From K189A clade bacterium (GTDB lineage Bacteria; Pseudomonadota; Gammaproteobacteria; Pseudomonadales; Azotimanducaceae), in the NCBI GenBank assembly GCA_007571095.1, contig RKSB01000128.1, positions 1 through 10,139 on the forward strand: 10,139 nucleotides of DNA, read 5' to 3'. The translations under genes were made by a program, and so were the position numbers. This document shows, in pieces, positions 8,501 to 10,139 of this stretch; the first letter of the stretch is position 1, and the number at the start of each line of letters is the position of its first letter. The notes under the pieces were generated by a model. It did no database searches. It worked only from the letters and a program-made list of their open reading frames with translations, and was not told the origin of the DNA.

Positions 8501-8926
8501 ATTGTCAAGGAGCTTCTGCTCGGGGCCAGATACCGGAGCAAGGACTCCGAAGAAAACGACATTGAGGCGGAGAACATTCTGATCATGGCCCCCTACAACG
8601 CTCAGGTTTCGCTCCTGAGCGAACGACTCCCCGAACTGGCGGACAGAATCGGCACAGTGGACAGGTTTCAGGGCCGAGAGGCGGCTGTTGTCATCTATTC
8701 CATGACCTCCTCAAGCCCGGAAGATGCCCCTCGGGGAATGGGCTTTCTGTATGACCCCCATCGCCTCAATGTCGCCACCTCCAGAGCCAGAGCCCTGTGT
8801 ATTCTGGTGGGCTCTCCAAATCTGCTTGAGCCCGAATGCAAAACGCCCGAGCAGATGAAGATGGCCAACGGATTGTGCCGGTACATGGAGATTTGCCGAG
8901 GCGACGACATCGAGAACGGCCTCTGA
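5528..8926 (+). CDS. TM0106-family RecB-like Fe-S nuclease fused to RNase H-like exonuclease and SF1 helicase
   Basis: A 1132-residue protein with three enzymatic parts. (1) Cas4/RecB-type nuclease, about 9-225: His56 in GLEHE, Asp105 in GIAD, Glu122/Asp125/Lys127 in YEALDTK and Gln139/Tyr143 in QLCAY form the PD-(D/E)XK site. Cys21 with Cys206, Cys209 and Cys215 form a Cas4/AddB-like Fe-S cysteine set. (2) DEDD/RNase H-like exonuclease (PF13482-type), about 308-500: VDLEG (Asp314, Glu316), LVDLHK (Asp413) and NYNRDDC (Asp488/489). (3) Upf1/Dna2-like SF1B helicase, about 705-1105: GPPGTGKT (747-754), VDEA (858-861), GDPQQLEQP (883-891), WRLHP (927-931), VDRFQGRE (1044-1051) and NVATSRAR (1081-1088). 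A small beta-rich segment (about 620-665) precedes the helicase. All catalytic motifs look intact. It likely unwinds and degrades nucleic acid; repair, RNA-DNA processing or phage defence are possible, none proven. The ATG at 5528 has a weak Shine-Dalgarno; Met9 (5552) is an alternative start. Confidence 0.93.
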   Translation: MHYNESSLMLSPTNLSDYLGCHHLIHQDLLAVKGETERPSRYGPVTEVMRRLGLEHEAAYKQHLIDKGRTVIDAEGSDTLKLMRAGVDVLFQARLEDDNWAGIADFLFRTDTPSELGNWSYEALDTKLAQETRGGTILQLCAYSLFLSRLQGRMPRQMHVVTPGNDYVPITYRVADYTAYFRRMRFALVGFVESPAETYPDRVSHCDICVWWKECEKRRRADDHLCYVAGLGRGQIQELALQDITRLTGFAEAKKISRPARGSLGSLLDAKKQAQIQLLGRRERKPKHEVREPFDENHGFALLPEPTPDDIYVDLEGNHFAGDGVQEYLIGYVVAGPQGEPEYTPLWAETHEQERRAFEAFIDLATETRKSNPEAHIYHFSQYEPAAFKRLMGRYATRATELDELLRGKALVDLHKILKCSLIASVESYSLKNLEDHYGFSRDQDLRQASISRRIVEACIEDGRTTGTPEEAEELKEHREIVENYNRDDCVSMQRLQDWLEGLRKEAVAQGHSISRPELPKPEAPEKIGELDEKLGELRDTLLKGLPVTEEGRTQEDSAKYILAHTLEFYRREDKAGWWEKFRLLGLDADELEHERRAISGLEFVETLKEGRSPVDRYTFSPEELDVRNGDDVFNHTNGSRIGKVVKVNHGERTLDIQKTGKAASEHPRGIVFHKRVSTEVLQNSLVRLAESIIAQGFSDQPPYKAAINLLLASSPTSPLAVEGETMLEAACRLVTQSSGEVIAIQGPPGTGKTHTGGHMICACRQAGLKVGVTAVSHQVIGNLLEKACSVAAENYNMDLSVVHRREGEYEGNWGITYTKNDRKILKGLENQEIDVVGATAWRWAREDHQEAVDVLFVDEAGQVALGHALATAHAGTTLVLLGDPQQLEQPMQASHPEGTDISALEHFLDGEQTMPKDRGLFLEKTWRLHPVIARFTSEVYYEERLSSVPGLENQAIVGSEHCSGSGLRYVPVEHAGNTSRSAEEAAVIQGIVKELLLGARYRSKDSEENDIEAENILIMAPYNAQVSLLSERLPELADRIGTVDRFQGREAAVVIYSMTSSSPEDAPRGMGFLYDPHRLNVATSRARALCILVGSPNLLEPECKTPEQMKMANGLCRYMEICRGDDIENGL

Positions 8927-8937
8927 GGCCAAGCCTC
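8925..8937 (+). terminator. Hairpin at the end of the nuclease-helicase gene
   Basis: GAGGC/GCCTC with a CAA loop overlaps the TGA stop and could extend by two pairs past a bulged C. An alternative fold GGCCTC/GAGGCC (8919-8930) shares the same bases. There is no T-run after it, so it may be only a weak or factor-dependent terminator. The remaining bases to about 9083 hold no gene; a GGCA-TTCG-TGCC mini-hairpin lies at 9031-9042. Confidence 0.3.
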
Positions 8938-9083
8938 CAGGCGGCCCGGCCCCAGAGTGCAGGAGGCGCGGTTGAGCGGAGGCCCTCTGCTGCTCGCCTT
9001 ATGTTCTGTCTTTGATGAGTGATAAGGTGGGGCATTCGTGCCGAGATAACCCGAGTGCTCACGAATAATGTTCAGGGGGCGGC

Positions 9084-9089
9084 GGAAGG
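9084..9089 (+). promoter_or_regulatory. Good Shine-Dalgarno before a broken reading frame
   Basis: GGAAGG lies nine bases before the ATG at 9099. That ATG opens only ten codons (MRKPTDNECF) before TGA at 9129. The strong site in front of a dead frame fits the idea that 9099 was once the start of a working copy of the membrane-protein gene that follows. Confidence 0.4.
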
Positions 9090-9098
9090 CACAGAAGC

Positions 9099-9236
9099 AT
9101 GCGCAAACCGACAGACAATGAGTGCTTTTGACAAAAAAATCGTCTTCAGGTCAGTCGCGCAATCGGGGCGGTGCTGGTGTTGCCTCCGGTTGCCCCTGCA
9201 ATCGCCATGATATTCAGGCGACGACAGAGCAGGACT
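9099..9236 (+). pseudogene. Decayed partial tandem copy of the membrane-protein gene's 5' end
   Basis: Three blocks match the start of the next gene in order. TGCGCAAACCGACAG (9100-9114) matches 9238-9252 at 14 of 15 bases. GAC......ATC (9130-9141) with DKKIVFR matches DAEIIFR at 9297-9317. GCAATCGGGGCGGTGCTG (9159-9176) matches 9339-9356 at 16 of 18, reading AIGAVL in both. The offsets are 138, 167 and 180, so the left copy has lost about 42 bases. Its blocks lie in different frames (first and third in one, second in the other), with a TGA at 9129. This is what a duplicated, frameshifted 5' fragment would look like. The alternative is a single gene with a sequencing indel near the A7 run (9133-9139) plus internal repetition of a hydrophobic motif. 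Confidence 0.45.
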
Positions 9237-9734
9237 GTGCGAAAACCGACAGCACAGTTTGTCTTCGGCTGGCTGCTCCTGATCGTGCACGCCCTTGACG
9301 CCGAGATCATTTTTCGAATCAGCGGAGCCATCGCCGGTGCAATCGGAGCGGTTCTGTCGCTGGTGATGCCGGGGACGGTGGCTTTTGCAATCGTCTGGCC
9401 CGGCATCGGTGTCATCTGGTTGTTCTTCGCTTTCTTTGCGGTCAGGGCGGGGCTTGTGTCGGCACTCATTGCGAGCCTTTCGGCCTGCACAGGCCTCCTG
9501 TGGGTGCTTGGCCGTGTTTCGCCTCAAACAATAGCCAGACACAAGGGCGGGATTGAGCCGGCTATGCTCCTGTCCGTCGCCGGATGTCTGGCGTTGCCGG
9601 TGTTCGCCCTTGCGGTGGGCCTGGCTCTACTGGCGGCACCCGGTGAATGGGTGGTCGGAGTGCTTGCAGCGATCCTGACTGCCGCCATGCTCTGGCGGCT
9701 GCCTCGATCATCGAATGCCTGCTACTGGGCTTAA
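9237..9734 (+). CDS. Polytopic membrane protein of unknown function
   Basis: I do not recognise this protein. From GTG 9237 it is 165 residues, opening with a short basic end (RKPT), then roughly five hydrophobic segments (about 8-22, 28-46, 50-70, 73-92 and 109-155 as one long or two short spans), rich in Ala, Gly, Leu and Val. It has a basic loop (RVSPQTIARHKGG, about 93-105) and a C-terminal RLPRSSNACYWA. It is most likely an inner-membrane protein. The open frame extends up to 9132, with other possible starts at GTG 9171 (187 aa) and ATG 9207. I prefer 9237 because the decayed copy upstream begins ATG-RKPT at the equivalent place, behind a good ribosome site. No candidate start here has a strong Shine-Dalgarno, so the gene may be poorly expressed or itself a relic. 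It converges with the MerC-like gene, 13 bases away. Confidence 0.55.
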   Translation: MRKPTAQFVFGWLLLIVHALDAEIIFRISGAIAGAIGAVLSLVMPGTVAFAIVWPGIGVIWLFFAFFAVRAGLVSALIASLSACTGLLWVLGRVSPQTIARHKGGIEPAMLLSVAGCLALPVFALAVGLALLAAPGEWVVGVLAAILTAAMLWRLPRSSNACYWA

Positions 9735-9755
9735 GAGTGGGTTAAGATTACTCTT
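9733..9755. terminator. Inverted repeat between convergent genes
   Basis: AAGAGT (9733-9738) and ACTCTT (9750-9755) can pair over an 11-base loop, spanning the 13-bp gap between the two stop codons. Lying between convergent ends it could serve as a bidirectional terminator, but the stem is short and AT-rich with no T-run. Confidence 0.3.
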
Positions 9756-10139
9756 GCCTCGGCTGGCTCGCAAAAGCCGCTGACTCGTCGTGACAGGTGC
9801 ACTCGAGGGCTTTGCAAACCTGGTGGTTCCTGAAATGGGCATAGGCAACGAGCACTGAGCCCAGCAGGGTCAATGCCTTCTCTCCGGCTTCGCCCAGCAT
9901 GGCCGCACCCAAAAGTACCGCTGCAATAAGAACGACCAGGCCCAGAATACCCAAAGGAAGAAACGAAACCGTCTTATGCTTCATATAACCCACAGTCAGG
10001 GCAAAGATGCTGATCGGAACCGCCAGCAACACAATCGCCTTGTGTATGAGTTCGTTATCGACAGAAACCGCAAGGTAGCCTGAGGACAGGATGATAAAAG
10101 ACGGCACAAAAAAGCAATGCACAACACACGCCAGCGACA
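9748..10139 (-). CDS. MerC-domain membrane protein, 5' end outside the window
   Basis: A partial gene: 129 codons are visible and the frame runs off the right edge. The first visible residues read SLACVVHCFFVP, which contains the CxxHC motif near the first membrane helix of MerC-type proteins (PF03203). The GTG at 10120-10122 is therefore an internal valine and not the start. Three more hydrophobic helices follow (around IVLLAVPISIFALTVGY, LGILGLVVLIAAVLLGA and LTLLGSVLVAYAHF), matching the four-helix MerC plan. The C-terminus has a Cys/His-rich tail, HFRNHQVCKALECTCHD, common in chromosomal MerC-domain proteins. True MerC brings Hg(II) into the cell for reduction by MerA; chromosomal relatives of this size are widespread and mostly uncharacterised, so metal handling is plausible, not shown. 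No merA, merR, merT or merP lies in the window. Family assignment is fairly firm, function open. Confidence 0.85.
   Translation of the reverse strand, partial: SLACVVHCFFVPSFIILSSGYLAVSVDNELIHKAIVLLAVPISIFALTVGYMKHKTVSFLPLGILGLVVLIAAVLLGAAMLGEAGEKALTLLGSVLVAYAHFRNHQVCKALECTCHDESAAFASQPRQE

Noticed and set aside
9072..9542. Two long minus-strand frames (9072-9542 and 9146-9490) opposite the membrane protein
   Set aside because: Their Pro/Arg/Ser/Asp- or Ala/Thr/Pro-rich composition is typical of the antisense of hydrophobic codons; the plus strand gives coherent membrane helices instead.

Overview
The window looks like chromosomal DNA from a gammaproteobacterium with moderately high GC. The best taxonomic clue is the class Ia ribonucleotide reductase large subunit. 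It is about 970 residues, with an extended N-terminus carrying one intact and one degenerate ATP-cone, the long form known from Pseudomonas aeruginosa and relatives (E. coli NrdA is 761 residues). No IS transposase, integrase, CRISPR array, tRNA or rRNA was recognised.

Layout. Bases 1-2925 (minus strand) hold nrdA, complete and ending at the left edge. Bases 2926-3683 are a gene-poor stretch: an AT-rich nrdA leader with short tandem repeats, then about 450 bp with no convincing gene, then a cluster of small hairpins. Bases 3684-4298 (minus) encode a small AlkA/HhH-GPD DNA glycosylase with its own promoter. Bases 4399-5133 (minus) encode an exported Sel1-repeat protein. After a 394-bp divergent intergenic region, bases 5528-8926 (plus) encode a 1132-residue protein joining a Cas4/RecB-type Fe-S nuclease (TM0106 family), a DEDD/RNase H-like exonuclease and an Upf1/Dna2-type SF1 helicase. 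Bases 9237-9734 (plus) encode an unrecognised polytopic membrane protein, preceded at 9099-9236 by what looks like a decayed partial copy of its own 5' end. Bases 9748-10139 (minus) encode most of a MerC-domain membrane protein, cut by the right edge.

The genes do not form one operon. NrdA supplies deoxynucleotides, the glycosylase starts base-excision repair, and the large nuclease-helicase is built for DNA or RNA processing; grouping them under nucleic-acid metabolism is inference from content, since no shared transcription is visible. The Sel1-repeat, membrane and MerC-like proteins have no evident link to them. The items most worth a second look are the triple-domain nuclease-helicase, the decayed tandem copy at 9099-9236, and the unexplained repeat-bearing stretch at 2980-3683.
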